From NCBI GenBank assembly GCA_964555295.1, contig CAZKRL010000018.1, positions 1-49,849 of the forward strand: 49,849 nucleotides of DNA, read 5' to 3'. The notes under the pieces were generated by a model. The model was not told where the DNA came from and did no database searches. It worked only from the letters and a program-made list of their open reading frames with translations. Below are positions 1 to 9,403 of this stretch, piece after piece. Positions within the stretch are counted from its first letter, which is position 1. Each line of letters begins with the position of its first letter. Made by a program: the position numbers and the translations under genes. The DNA comes from CAZKRL01 sp964555295 (GTDB lineage Bacteria; Bacteroidota; Bacteroidia; Flavobacteriales_D; Sanyastnellaceae).

Positions 1-10
1 AAAAAGGAAA

Positions 11-30
11 ACCCCCGCCGTTGCAGGGGT
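11..30 (-). terminator. Putative rho-independent terminator after clpB
   Basis: Read on the minus strand, a 5-bp stem (ACCCC at 11-15 pairing with GGGGT at 26-30) encloses a 10-base loop and is followed by a T-rich tail, the complement of bases 1-10. It lies about 93 bases after the clpB stop codon, so it is a reasonable end for that transcript. The stem is short, so this is moderate evidence only. Confidence 0.5.
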
Positions 31-36
31 GTTGCC

Positions 37-63
37 TAACCTTAACCAATTAACCTTAACCAA
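37..63. repeat. Direct repeat, 13-mer twice
   Basis: TAACCTTAACCAA occurs at 37-49 and again at 51-63, a 14-base period, between the clpB stop and the putative terminator. It could be a protein-binding site or part of the untranslated region of a gene beyond the window edge. No function can be assigned. Confidence 0.6.
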
Positions 64-123
64 AAACCAAATGATGTAGGTATAACGAGGGTAGTTCTGT
101 CAATGTTTCATTTTTCGAAAAAA

Positions 124-2745
124 TTATTCTATAGCAATCAAAACCTCTTCCGGAACCTCTTTACGAAATACTACCTGACCATCAAAAACATCCATCACCA
201 GCAACATAGATTTATCGACCTTTCCTGAGAGCATATAACGCGATAATTCATTGAGGACCTCTTTCTGAATCACACGTTTTACGGGCCTTGCACCGTATTG
301 CGGATCAAATCCTTTTTCCGACAAGTAACTCATCGCATCAGGCGTGATTTTCAAATGAATGTCTTGTTGCGAAAGTCGATGACCCAGCAGGCGAAGCTGA
401 AGTTTCACAATACCCCTCACCTGTTCTTTGCCCAGCGGGGTAAACATGATAATCTCGTCGATACGATTCAAAAACTCAGGTCGCAATTGTGAACGCAAGA
501 CATGTGTCACCTCTGCCTTTGTTTGCTCATGCAAATCCAAATTATGCACATCATCTGCTCTTTCGTAACGGTCTTGGATGATTTGTGCACCCAGATTACT
601 GGTCATTATTACTATCGTATTTCTAAAGTTTACCAACCTACCCTTCGAATCGGTTAGTCGGCCATCATCTAAAACTTGTAAGAGCAAATTGAAAACATCG
701 GGATGTGCCTTTTCGATTTCATCCAAAAGCAGTACCGAATAGGGCTTTCGCCTCACTGCTTCTGTAAGCTGACCTCCTTCATCGTAGCCAATGTACCCCG
801 GAGGAGCGCCTACCAGTCTGCTAACACTATGTGATTCCTGGTACTCGCTCATGTCAATTCTCGTCATGGCATTCTCATCATTAAACAAATATTCGCTGAG
901 TGCCTTGGCCAATTCGGTCTTACCGACACCCGTAGTGCCAAGAAATATGAATGACCCGATCGGGCGCTTATCATCACCTAGTCCAGCGCGATTTCGGCGC
1001 ACAGCATCACTCACTGCGACAATTGCCTCCTCCTGACCCAGGACCCTTTTTCCCAGTTCATATTCCAGTCTAAGCAACTTGCTTCTTTCACTCTCAACCA
1101 GCGCCTTTACCGGAATACCTGTCCACCGCGAAACCACATCCGCAATTTCTTCAGGATCCACCTCCTCTTTGAGCAATTTACTGGTTGCTTGAAGCTCCGT
1201 AAGTTGCTGCCGCGAGTTGGAAATTTTCTCTTCCTGTTCCTTCATCCTACCATATCGAATTTCCGCAACAAGTCCGTAATTTCCTTCGCGCTCTGCCTGT
1301 TCAGATTGCAAGCGCAAACTCTCGATCTGCTGCTTCGCCTGCTGAATTGAATCTACCAAATCCTTCTCACTCTGCCATTTAGCAGCAAACTCATTTCGCT
1401 GACTGGAGAGTTCTGCAATTTCAGAATTCAATTCGTTTTGCTTGATTTCATCACCTTCACGTTTGATGGCCTCCCGTTCAATTTCCAACTGCATGATGCG
1501 ACGCTCCAACTCATCCAGTTCCATCGGTTTAGAGTTGATTTCCATTCTCAATTTCGACGCGGCCTCGTCTATCAAGTCGATGGCCTTATCGGGTAAAAAT
1601 CTATCGGTGATATATCGTTGCGATAATTCAACCGCTGCAATAATTGCATCATCCTTGATTTGCACTTTATGATGATTTTCATATTTCTCTTTCAGACCGC
1701 GCAGAATAGAAATGGCTGCTTCCCTGTCGGGCTCATCGATCATGACTTTCTGAAATCGACGTTCAAGCGCCTTATCTTTTTCAAAATACTTCTGGTACTC
1801 ATTCAAGGTAGTGGCCCCGATTGACCTGAGCTCACCGCGTGCCAGTGCCGGTTTCAAAATATTGGCGGCATCCATAGCTCCATCGCCGCCACCAGCGCCA
1901 ACGAGGGTATGTATTTCATCAATAAAAAGAATGATTTCACCTTCACTCTTTTGCACCTCATTGACAACAGATTTCAGGCGTTCTTCGAATTCTCCCTTGT
2001 ATTTAGCACCCGCTATAAGTGCGGCCATATCCAGCGAAAAAACCTGTTTTGATTTGAGATTTTCAGGCACATCACCATCGATGATACGATGGGCAATTCC
2101 TTCTGCAATGGCAGTTTTACCAGTTCCAGGTTCGCCAATAATGAGGGGGTTGTTTTTCGTTCTACGCGTAAGAATTTGCATTACGCGTCGGATTTCATCA
2201 TCCCGACCGATCACCGGATCCAACTTGCCATCGGCTGCCAGACGATTCAGGTTTTTGGCAAATTTCTCAAGGGAATTATAGGTATTCTCGTGCGAGCTTG
2301 AAGTGACCTTACTTCCTTTTCGTAAATCATCGATAGCCGACCTTAGATCCTTGCTACTGGCGCCCATTGATTTTATCAATTGCGATGCTTTGCCACGACC
2401 CTCAACAATGGCGAGAAGTAGGTGCTCTATGGCAATAAAATCATCGCCGTTTTCGCGAGATAGCTTGATTGCCCTATTAAACGTTTCATTGGTCTCCGGA
2501 GATAAACTGATATTTCCACCCTGCACTTTCGGCAGTGATTTCATTTGGGTAAGTAGTTCAGACTTGATGCGGTTTTGATCGAGCTGTAATCGCTTCAGGA
2601 GAAATGGCGTAATATGATCATCGACCGCAAGAATAGACAACATCACATGGTCATTCTCCATCACTTGATGCTGATGATCGAGCATAATTTGCTGTGCATG
2701 TTGAACAACCTCTTGGGCCTTCAACGTAAATTTCCATAAATCCAT
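124..2745 (-). CDS. clpB: ATP-dependent chaperone ClpB
   Basis: Hexameric AAA+ disaggregase that extracts polypeptides from aggregates together with the DnaK system in the cytoplasm. The order is a Clp N-domain repeat, a first AAA module with Walker A GEPGTGKT near residue 203 and Walker B LFIDEIH, a long charged coiled-coil middle domain (about residues 390-530), a second AAA module with Walker A GTTGVGKT near residue 602, and a ClpB C-terminal domain. The coiled-coil middle domain separates it from ClpA and ClpC. I place the start at the ATG at 2745 (MDLWKFTLKAQ...), giving 873 residues as usual for ClpB; the open frame extends 18 codons further upstream, but that extension resembles no ClpB. 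It is divergent from aroK with about 150 bases between. I saw no clear heat-shock operator upstream. Confidence 0.96.
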   Translation of the reverse strand: MDLWKFTLKAQEVVQHAQQIMLDHQHQVMENDHVMLSILAVDDHITPFLLKRLQLDQNRIKSELLTQMKSLPKVQGGNISLSPETNETFNRAIKLSRENGDDFIAIEHLLLAIVEGRGKASQLIKSMGASSKDLRSAIDDLRKGSKVTSSSHENTYNSLEKFAKNLNRLAADGKLDPVIGRDDEIRRVMQILTRRTKNNPLIIGEPGTGKTAIAEGIAHRIIDGDVPENLKSKQVFSLDMAALIAGAKYKGEFEERLKSVVNEVQKSEGEIILFIDEIHTLVGAGGGDGAMDAANILKPALARGELRSIGATTLNEYQKYFEKDKALERRFQKVMIDEPDREAAISILRGLKEKYENHHKVQIKDDAIIAAVELSQRYITDRFLPDKAIDLIDEAASKLRMEINSKPMELDELERRIMQLEIEREAIKREGDEIKQNELNSEIAELSSQRNEFAAKWQSEKDLVDSIQQAKQQIESLRLQSEQAEREGNYGLVAEIRYGRMKEQEEKISNSRQQLTELQATSKLLKEEVDPEEIADVVSRWTGIPVKALVESERSKLLRLEYELGKRVLGQEEAIVAVSDAVRRNRAGLGDDKRPIGSFIFLGTTGVGKTELAKALSEYLFNDENAMTRIDMSEYQESHSVSRLVGAPPGYIGYDEGGQLTEAVRRKPYSVLLLDEIEKAHPDVFNLLLQVLDDGRLTDSKGRLVNFRNTIVIMTSNLGAQIIQDRYERADDVHNLDLHEQTKAEVTHVLRSQLRPEFLNRIDEIIMFTPLGKEQVRGIVKLQLRLLGHRLSQQDIHLKITPDAMSYLSEKGFDPQYGARPVKRVIQKEVLNELSRYMLSGKVDKSMLLVMDVFDGQVVFRKEVPEEVLIAIE

Positions 2746-2880
2746 AAATTGTTTTTCTTCGAGGCCATCAATACCGCTGCCAGTTATAATTAGCAGCAAT
2801 TATGGCTGAAAAATGAAACTCCTTGCGACAAAACGCCATATAAATTGATGATTCAACCAACAAATTGTCACGACGTCTTT

Positions 2881-2888
2881 TACATTAG
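2881..2888 (+). promoter_or_regulatory. Candidate -7 box for aroK
   Basis: TACATTAG followed by C matches the Bacteroidota -7 consensus TAnnTTTG at five of six fixed bases. It lies five bases before the aroK ATG, so transcription would start at or next to the start codon. No convincing -33 element was seen. Confidence 0.3.
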
Positions 2889-2893
2889 CACCG

Positions 2894-3403
2894 ATGAAGA
2901 TATTTTTAGTGGGATATATGGGAAGCGGCAAGACCACTGTAGGTCGAACTCTCGCTGAGAAAATGAAACTCGATTTTATTGATCTGGATAAACGCATTGA
3001 AAAGAGTTTCGGGCGATCCATACCAGAGATTTTTTTTCATCATGGTGAGCAGGCCTTTCGGATGCACGAAAGAGAATGTCTGCACCATCTATTGAACGAA
3101 CAGACGAATTGTGTTGTAGCTACAGGGGGTGGTACTCCATGTTTCTTTGATAGTATGAATCTGATGAAAGAGGCCGGAAAAACAGTTTATTTGAAATGCT
3201 CTGCAGAAATATTATTTGAGCGGTTAAAAGGCGCATCGAGTCGACGACCCTTACTTTCCAGGTTGAGTGACACCGAAAAATTGAACTACATCGCCAAACA
3301 TATCCATGAACGGGGAACATTTTATGAGAGCGCCGAATCGATAGTTAATGGCGACCTATCGCCTGAAGTGGTAGCTGATTCGATTTTGGCCTTGTCCCAC
3401 TAG
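2894..3403 (+). CDS. aroK: Shikimate kinase
   Basis: Phosphorylates shikimate to shikimate 3-phosphate with ATP in the chorismate pathway for aromatic amino acids; cytoplasmic. The 169-residue protein has the expected size. It carries the P-loop GYMGSGKTT at residues 7-15, the DLD motif near residue 30 that binds Mg2+ and substrate, an arginine in AFR at 54-56, the substrate-binding GGG at 78-80, the lid region with RRP at 117-119, and the ERG arginine near residue 140. The ATG start gives the canonical N-terminal strand directly before the P-loop. It stands alone, divergent from clpB and about 100 bases before the next gene. Confidence 0.95.
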   Translation: MKIFLVGYMGSGKTTVGRTLAEKMKLDFIDLDKRIEKSFGRSIPEIFFHHGEQAFRMHERECLHHLLNEQTNCVVATGGGTPCFFDSMNLMKEAGKTVYLKCSAEILFERLKGASSRRPLLSRLSDTEKLNYIAKHIHERGTFYESAESIVNGDLSPEVVADSILALSH

Positions 3404-3491
3404 ATCAATTGGCCGATACATTAATTAAGGTAATTTATTGGCACAGAGTAATTTAGTGTAATAAATGTACACTTTACTGAGCGAATGACAT

Positions 3492-3499
3492 CACATTTG
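3492..3499 (+). promoter_or_regulatory. Candidate -7 box for HTH gene
   Basis: CACATTTG followed by C differs from TAnnTTTG only in the first base and ends five bases before the ATG at 3505. It implies an almost leaderless transcript. The upstream -33 region is not obvious. Confidence 0.3.
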
Positions 3500-3504
3500 C
3501 CGTT

Positions 3505-3987
3505 ATGGAAGTGAGAGAGAAACAACAAGAAGCGTTCAGTAAGGTACTGATGGCGCTTATCGATGCTAAAAAAGTATCGCAGAGACAGCTGGCGATGGAG
3601 TTAGACACATCGCCTTCCAATTTTAATCAACGTATTCTGGCAGGCAGCATGAGACCCTACATGATCATGCACCTGAATGAAATCCTGAATGTGGATTTGA
3701 TTCAGCTGGTGCATCGTCATTACGAAGGTGAACCGTTATCGAATATCATCGAATACGCATTGAACAATTCACCGGTTTTTACAAAGCCGCTGGGAAAGTC
3801 AGCAAGCAATCCTCAACAGACGATTAAACAACAGGCAGAAACGATCAAGAGTTTGCAAACTCAGATTAAGCAGTTGATGTCTGAATTAAATCAATTTATT
3901 AAATCGTCTAAGTCTAGCAAATCATCTGTACAAGTCAAGAAGAAATCGGCACCGATTAAGAAGGCATTGGTAAAAAAAAAGCGATAA
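3505..3987 (+). CDS. Helix-turn-helix DNA-binding protein with lysine-rich tail
   Basis: I recognise no specific family. Residues about 8-60 look like a XRE/lambda-repressor-type helix-turn-helix (VSQRQLAMELDTSPSNFNQR is typical of helices 2 and 3). This is followed by a segment of mixed helices to about residue 95, a glutamine-rich coiled-coil stretch (about 110-132), and a basic, low-complexity tail of Lys, Ser and Ala resembling histone-H1-like tails. The protein has 160 residues and the ATG start fits. A DNA-binding role is strongly suggested. A specific regulator, a nucleoid-associated protein or a phage-derived repressor are all possible. It faces the convergent PRTase gene with a two-base gap. 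Confidence 0.7.
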   Translation: MEVREKQQEAFSKVLMALIDAKKVSQRQLAMELDTSPSNFNQRILAGSMRPYMIMHLNEILNVDLIQLVHRHYEGEPLSNIIEYALNNSPVFTKPLGKSASNPQQTIKQQAETIKSLQTQIKQLMSELNQFIKSSKSSKSSVQVKKKSAPIKKALVKKKR

Positions 3988-3989
3988 GA

Positions 3990-4493
3990 TTATCCTTCCA
4001 GCCAAACTGATAAGCCATCGGTGGAGCTTTTCAAATTGACATGCTCCTTGATGTTGGTTGAAAGAGTAACCCCAACAAAATCTGCTTTGATTGGATAGGT
4101 TCTATGGAATCTATCAATAATAACTGCAGTCGTAAGTTGTTTGGGATTCTTTGCAATTATTGATGAACAAACGTACATAAGGGTTCTGCCCGAATTGATG
4201 ACATCATCAATTACTACGCAAATGCTGCCGATTATCTCCTCTGGATTGGTTTCTAATCTTACCTTGCTCATGTCCGGTTTTCTTTTATCGATATGAGCGA
4301 TCATGCTTGATACGTGAATATCAGATATCGATTGTAGTTCTGCCTTAATGAGTTCGGAAACTACTGAGCCCTCGCCTTTAATAGCCACAAATACCAATTG
4401 ATTGCATCCCAAAAATCTCTCACGCATTTCATAGGCAATTCGTCGGATTTTATTCATTACATCCACATTCGATAGAATCAGGGTGGTTTCCAT
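3990..4493 (-). CDS. PyrR-like phosphoribosyltransferase family protein
   Basis: Type I phosphoribosyltransferase fold. The PRPP-binding loop VVIDDVINSGRTL lies at residues 93-105, and the C-terminal hood RTYPIKADFVGVTL (about 131-144) closely resembles PyrR, the uracil phosphoribosyltransferase and pyrimidine-operon regulator. The protein has 167 residues, close to the usual PyrR length of about 180. It stands apart from pyrimidine genes here; carB is more than 40 kb away in the window. A real PyrR regulatory role would need a pyr leader that binds it, and I see none nearby. It could equally be a salvage enzyme of uncertain base specificity. Confidence 0.8.
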   Translation of the reverse strand: METTLILSNVDVMNKIRRIAYEMRERFLGCNQLVFVAIKGEGSVVSELIKAELQSISDIHVSSMIAHIDKRKPDMSKVRLETNPEEIIGSICVVIDDVINSGRTLMYVCSSIIAKNPKQLTTAVIIDRFHRTYPIKADFVGVTLSTNIKEHVNLKSSTDGLSVWLEG

Positions 4494-4559
4494 ATCAATT
4501 CTGTTTTGTCAAATTTCGGTTATTTGAGAGAACGTAAATATCAAAATACAATCTACCCT

Positions 4560-7500
4560 TTATCGAGCGATTAAAACATTGCCCTCAAGATGATATACTT
4601 CTCCTTTGCCATCCATGGCATCAATCACATAATAGTATAAACCACTTTGCACATAGTATTCGCTGTCTTTAGCGCCCCCGGCCCACGCTATAGATAAGTC
4701 ATTGGTTTGATAAATCAACTCACCGAAACGATTAAAAATCTTACACGAATAATTGCTTATATCGATACCTACAGGCATAAATACATCATTGATACCATCC
4801 CCATCAGGAGTAAAGGTATTAGGCACATAGATCACTGAGGCCGGTCGAAACTCGCGGGTAATGGACCTTCTACAGCCATTTTCTCTAATGGCGGTTAGCG
4901 TTACACTCCATACATCTGCAGAACTGTTGAAATAGGAGACTTCGTGTAAGTTGCCGAATGACTCCCCAGTAGAGAAACTCCAATTCACCTCATCGGCATC
5001 ATCTGATACATTCAGAAACACATAGTCAATATTATCCTCGGTTATGACATCAAATAATGGCTCAACTGAAGTCACAAAAACCTTGTAACTATCAGAACCC
5101 GAATTCCCACATTGATCCGTTACAATAACCTCGAATACATTACTATCGTTCTCTGGAAAAATCGGTGGTGTATTTCCGAGTGTTTCGAAACCTGTCCATA
5201 CATAATTGAGTTGCCCTACACCGCCAGCCGCATCGGCATTGAGATAAATCATATCACCACGACATACAGTTGTATCGTCGAAACAGCTTACATAAACCGG
5301 TACAGCAGGAACAAGGATTGACATCACATCGGCAGCAGAGTTGCCGCACTGATCAGTAACTATTAATTGAATGCTCGCATTAGAAGCTGCAACATAATCT
5401 ATGGTAGGCGTGTTGCCCACATATCCCGCATTGTCGGACCAACTATATTCATAACCTCCAATACCGCCAGAAACGAAGGGAATAAGACTGTTAGAGGAAA
5501 TACAATCGGTAACGATATTTTCCCCTAATTCTACATTTACAGGTACTGGTGGAACAGAGACAAAGAAGAGTTCTTCCGAAGAATTACCGCAGAGATCGGA
5601 TGCCACAAGTGTTACAAATGACGACGCTTCAACAATCTCATTCAAAACGTTATCGTTGGAAATCAGGGATCCCCCCACTGTCCATTGGTATAGGTAATTT
5701 CCGACACCGCCTGACACTTGCGGTGTAATCTCAACGGGATCAATACAAGTGGTGATTATATCAGATATATCAGATATTTCGATTGGAACAGGAGGAACGT
5801 CAACTAAAATTTCGGTGGTGGCTTCATTGGAACATTCATCTAAAACAATAATCTCTACAAGGGTACTAGCGGTATATATATCTGTATAACTCTGACCATC
5901 GTTAATTGCCCCGGTAGAAGAATTCAGCCACTGAAAAGTATATAGCCCCACCCCACCGGATGCAACAACATCAAGAGTAAGTGGTGTGATACAATCGGTC
6001 GAAGTATCCGAGATTGCGGTCAGATTAACCGTTACCGGCGGCACATGGATATGGGTAGATGCTTCGGCAGAATTGCCACATTCATCATTTACCTCAAGAG
6101 TAACAGAAGTATCAGAATTAAACAGTGCACTCAATACGGCCTCATCTCCCAAAATAAATCCATTGCTATTTTGCCATGAGTACGAATAGCTGCCAATCCC
6201 ACCAGAAACTATCGGGAGCAGATTCATAACACTAATGCAATTCGTTGTAGTATCAGAAACCAAAGCTATACCCACCGGCTCTTCCGGCAGTTGCACAGAA
6301 ACGGATTGCGAAGCCAAATTTCCACATTCATCAACTACTGAAAAGTTTACAATTTGTGACGCCGATAAAACTTCAATGAAAACAGAGTCGAAGCTTAAGG
6401 TATTCCCTAAAACATCCATCCATTCAAAACTATAAACTCCTACCCCACCAGTGACTTGAGGAATTAGTTCCATAGGGGTTATACAATCGCCTACTGTATC
6501 ATTCGTTAGACCGATGCTAATAGGAATATCTGGTATTGAGATAGCTATACTGTGTGAGGCCGAACCACCGCATTCATCCGTTACCTCGAGCTCAATATTT
6601 TCCGATTGAGCAAAATATCCTGAGTACAATTCAGCATTGGACATTACTGAGCCTAATGAGTTACTCCAGATAAATGAATAATTACCAATACCTCCGCTGA
6701 CAATTGGCTGCAACTCCATCAAAGTGAGGCAATCAGTTGATGTATCCGAGGGAAGCATAACGGAAATTGTAGAATTAATAAGGTTAACCATCGTGGTTTC
6801 TGTTGAAGAATTTCCGCATTCATCCGACACAGAAAAAGTTACCATTTGATCTTCAGTATACAAGGACTCATACCCCACGTTTTGAGAAAGGATATTTCCT
6901 GACTCATCAACCCATTCAAAAGAGTATACTCCGATACCACCGGAAATAACCGGCATTAAATTGAGAGAGGTAATACAATTGGTTGCCGTATCCTCAGGAA
7001 GTTGAACAAATACCGGAACAGGTGGAATATTCACCGTTATCGCAGAGGAAGAAGAATGGCCACATTCATCCGTGACTTCAACTGTGATATTACTAACTGC
7101 ACTTGAGTAAAGGGAAGAATAGGATGAATTATTAGACAATACAACACCACTCTCATTACTCCACTCAAAAGTATACTGACCCACTCCACCGCTTACAATT
7201 GGCGCGAGCAACAAATTGGTAATACAGCTGACAGTGGTATCTGAAACAATATCTATATTCACAGCATCCTCCGATAAAACAAAAAGAACCGTATCGGCAG
7301 ACATACCGCCGCATTCATCGGATGCAACCACAACATACTCAGAAGAAACAGAGGTTGGTACATCATAGTTTTGTTCATTCGCGACCACCAAATCATTTTG
7401 AAGCCATTGGTAGTTTACGTTTCCGACACTCCCATTTACGGTTGCGGTAAACATATAATTCCCAAGACAGTTACCCTCAATGTCACCACCTGCATCAACG

Positions 7501-9353
7501 ACAATCTCGGGATCCGGTATTATAATTTCAATGATATCATTTCCTGCATTACCACATTGATCTGAAACATTTAAGGTTACACTCATGGATATACCTGTTG
7601 TAATTTCAAGAGTTGGGGCCGACGATTCCATATCCCCATCATAATTCCACTGATACAGGAGTCCACCGTAATTCGGTGTGACCACGGAAGAAAGCGAAAT
7701 TTCCGTCAGGCAATCACCGATGATATCATTGCCCAGATTCACTCCCAAAATTTCCACTTGAGGTGCTACTATTGTATCTAAAGAAATTTGTGCATCACAC
7801 TGATCCGTTAGCGTAACGGATATGGAAGAATCACTAACGAGCTGAAGATTCAGGGAAGACGATGAAGAGAGAAGGTTAGACTCGGTAAACCAAGAAAAAC
7901 TGTAAGGGGGCAAACCACCCGATCCAGTGGCACTGAGTGAGATAATTTCACCACAAAAGGGAGCGCCGAAGTTTACTACATCAAGAGCAAGATCATCTTG
8001 TTGAATAAAAGTTATAGCAGCACTAACAGTGATAGATTCCACTCCACACGTATCTGAAATGATCAAATCAACTACCTGATTATCGAAAGGATCAAGGACA
8101 GTTAAACTGTTAAGATGAGAACCATCCGGCCAAGAGTATTCGTATAGACCGGTACCACCCGAAGGCATAGGAGTTAGAACGGCTTGTTCATTGCATGGAA
8201 TAACAACATCAAAATTGGAGACAGAGAGCGGCAGTAATTCTGAAATCTCAATCATCTGGACAACATCAGAACCCACACATCCATTGGCCAGATAAGTCAA
8301 TATGATTTGCTCGTTACCTTCAACAATACCATCTGCCAAGGCATTGATTTCTATCGATAGATCCGTCTGTCCCGGCTGGAACGTCCATGAAGATGGGTTA
8401 AGCACATAATCTGACCCCAACGTCGCGGAGCCGGATAAATCGTGCTGAATGGTGTAGGGCTGATTCAGATTGCCAGTTCGAGAAAAATTCAATTCAGCCG
8501 ATGAGCACCCTTCGAGAATCCCACCTCCAGATGAAGGAATTACAGGGGTAACATAATTGAGGGCCAATTGATTGCTCTCGAAGCTATTGGCCTCAAGAAA
8601 CACCCACGAATCCCAAAGATCATCGAAGGCATCTGCGATTACAATTTTGATATGATACGTCTCTCCGCATTCAACATTCGCAAAAGCTGTCAATACATCA
8701 GTAAATCCATCCGCTTGAATTGCATTACCGTTATTGGTATTGTAATACTGCGCATTATTGAATGGATTCACGTTATTGATTGTAATTGGCAGTCCGTTGG
8801 GAAGCACCGCGATATTAACTGCTGCATTCTGGAATGGCCCCACTATACCTGGACCACTCAGAAAAAACCCAAAAACATCATTGAATAGCGGATCATTGGA
8901 ATACTCCGGATACTCCTCAGAGCCAAAGGCGAAATTAAAAGTTATGCTATCACCCGTTGGAACAAAATCAAATTCTAGACGTGCAACATTATTCAAATCA
9001 CTTGCCGTCAGTAGGTCCAAATCCGGATCTGTTGTATTGTCTATACCTGCAGGTGGTCCCAAACTAAAACCCGCAGAATTATTGGGACCGCCAGAACCAT
9101 TCACATTTCCGGTTCCGATAACTAAACCAGAGGAAATACCGAGATTACAATTTCCATTACAGGTAAACCCGCCAATTTGAGAATTGTTACCACTAAAGAC
9201 CAAGCCGCTGTAAGTCACACCACCCCCTAATAAAATATTGGGCACACCATCAACCGCATTTACCGCATTATTGACCGTGTACTGCCCCAAGGACAATTCG
9301 GGCAACAAGACCATAACAACAAACATCCATAAAGGGGTTATCAGCCTAATCAC
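4560..9353 (-). CDS. Giant T9SS type B surface protein with choice-of-anchor L domain
   Basis: Secreted or cell-surface protein of 1597 residues. It starts at GTG 9353 with a signal peptide (hydrophobic core WMFVVMVLLP, cleavage near SLGQ). The N-terminal third is a choice-of-anchor L domain, shown by the FGSEEYPEY and DVFGFFLSGPGI motifs. A Calx-beta-like stretch follows (about 290-370), then about 13 Ig/PKD-like repeats, each with a conserved cysteine near its start and another in a D-[EQ]-C-G-N motif. The last 90 residues are the gliding-motility-associated C-terminal domain (FTPDGDGINDVF, IFNRFGELIY, SGLYYYVI), the type B sorting signal for T9SS. An adhesin-like or surface-matrix role is inferred; no ligand is evident. 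It is divergent from the ABC ATPase gene with 50 bases between. A paralogue of its N-domain lies at 16010-18211. Confidence 0.88.
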   Translation of the reverse strand: MIRLITPLWMFVVMVLLPELSLGQYTVNNAVNAVDGVPNILLGGGVTYSGLVFSGNNSQIGGFTCNGNCNLGISSGLVIGTGNVNGSGGPNNSAGFSLGPPAGIDNTTDPDLDLLTASDLNNVARLEFDFVPTGDSITFNFAFGSEEYPEYSNDPLFNDVFGFFLSGPGIVGPFQNAAVNIAVLPNGLPITINNVNPFNNAQYYNTNNGNAIQADGFTDVLTAFANVECGETYHIKIVIADAFDDLWDSWVFLEANSFESNQLALNYVTPVIPSSGGGILEGCSSAELNFSRTGNLNQPYTIQHDLSGSATLGSDYVLNPSSWTFQPGQTDLSIEINALADGIVEGNEQIILTYLANGCVGSDVVQMIEISELLPLSVSNFDVVIPCNEQAVLTPMPSGGTGLYEYSWPDGSHLNSLTVLDPFDNQVVDLIISDTCGVESITVSAAITFIQQDDLALDVVNFGAPFCGEIISLSATGSGGLPPYSFSWFTESNLLSSSSSLNLQLVSDSSISVTLTDQCDAQISLDTIVAPQVEILGVNLGNDIIGDCLTEISLSSVVTPNYGGLLYQWNYDGDMESSAPTLEITTGISMSVTLNVSDQCGNAGNDIIEIIIPDPEIVVDAGGDIEGNCLGNYMFTATVNGSVGNVNYQWLQNDLVVANEQNYDVPTSVSSEYVVVASDECGGMSADTVLFVLSEDAVNIDIVSDTTVSCITNLLLAPIVSGGVGQYTFEWSNESGVVLSNNSSYSSLYSSAVSNITVEVTDECGHSSSSAITVNIPPVPVFVQLPEDTATNCITSLNLMPVISGGIGVYSFEWVDESGNILSQNVGYESLYTEDQMVTFSVSDECGNSSTETTMVNLINSTISVMLPSDTSTDCLTLMELQPIVSGGIGNYSFIWSNSLGSVMSNAELYSGYFAQSENIELEVTDECGGSASHSIAISIPDIPISIGLTNDTVGDCITPMELIPQVTGGVGVYSFEWMDVLGNTLSFDSVFIEVLSASQIVNFSVVDECGNLASQSVSVQLPEEPVGIALVSDTTTNCISVMNLLPIVSGGIGSYSYSWQNSNGFILGDEAVLSALFNSDTSVTLEVNDECGNSAEASTHIHVPPVTVNLTAISDTSTDCITPLTLDVVASGGVGLYTFQWLNSSTGAINDGQSYTDIYTASTLVEIIVLDECSNEATTEILVDVPPVPIEISDISDIITTCIDPVEITPQVSGGVGNYLYQWTVGGSLISNDNVLNEIVEASSFVTLVASDLCGNSSEELFFVSVPPVPVNVELGENIVTDCISSNSLIPFVSGGIGGYEYSWSDNAGYVGNTPTIDYVAASNASIQLIVTDQCGNSAADVMSILVPAVPVYVSCFDDTTVCRGDMIYLNADAAGGVGQLNYVWTGFETLGNTPPIFPENDSNVFEVIVTDQCGNSGSDSYKVFVTSVEPLFDVITEDNIDYVFLNVSDDADEVNWSFSTGESFGNLHEVSYFNSSADVWSVTLTAIRENGCRRSITREFRPASVIYVPNTFTPDGDGINDVFMPVGIDISNYSCKIFNRFGELIYQTNDLSIAWAGGAKDSEYYVQSGLYYYVIDAMDGKGEVYHLEGNVLIAR
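5050..8225 (-). repeat. About 13 tandem Ig-like coding repeats, period about 245 bp
   Basis: Within the 1597-residue protein, a unit of about 82 residues recurs. Its pattern is D-T-x-T-x-C-I, then hydrophobic residues, SGG-[IV]-G-x-Y-x-F-x-W, and later VTDECGNS. The start-cysteine codons of successive units fall near 5503, 5748, 5990, 6237, 6484, 6730, 6974, 7227, 7468 and 7711, with more divergent units on both sides. The two cysteines per unit probably form an intradomain disulphide. Central units are the most alike, which suggests relatively recent duplication. Confidence 0.85.
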
Positions 9354-9390
9354 ATGGGGAAATTAGTAGAAATTATTCTATTACAGACAC

Positions 9391-9398
9391 TACCTTCG
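9391..9398 (+). promoter_or_regulatory. Candidate -7 box for ABC ATPase gene
   Basis: TACCTTCG followed by C matches TAnnTTTG except for one T to C change. It lies five bases before the TTG start at 9404, in the 50-base divergent gap shared with the surface-protein gene on the other strand. Confidence 0.33.
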
Positions 9399-9403
9399 CA
9401 ACA

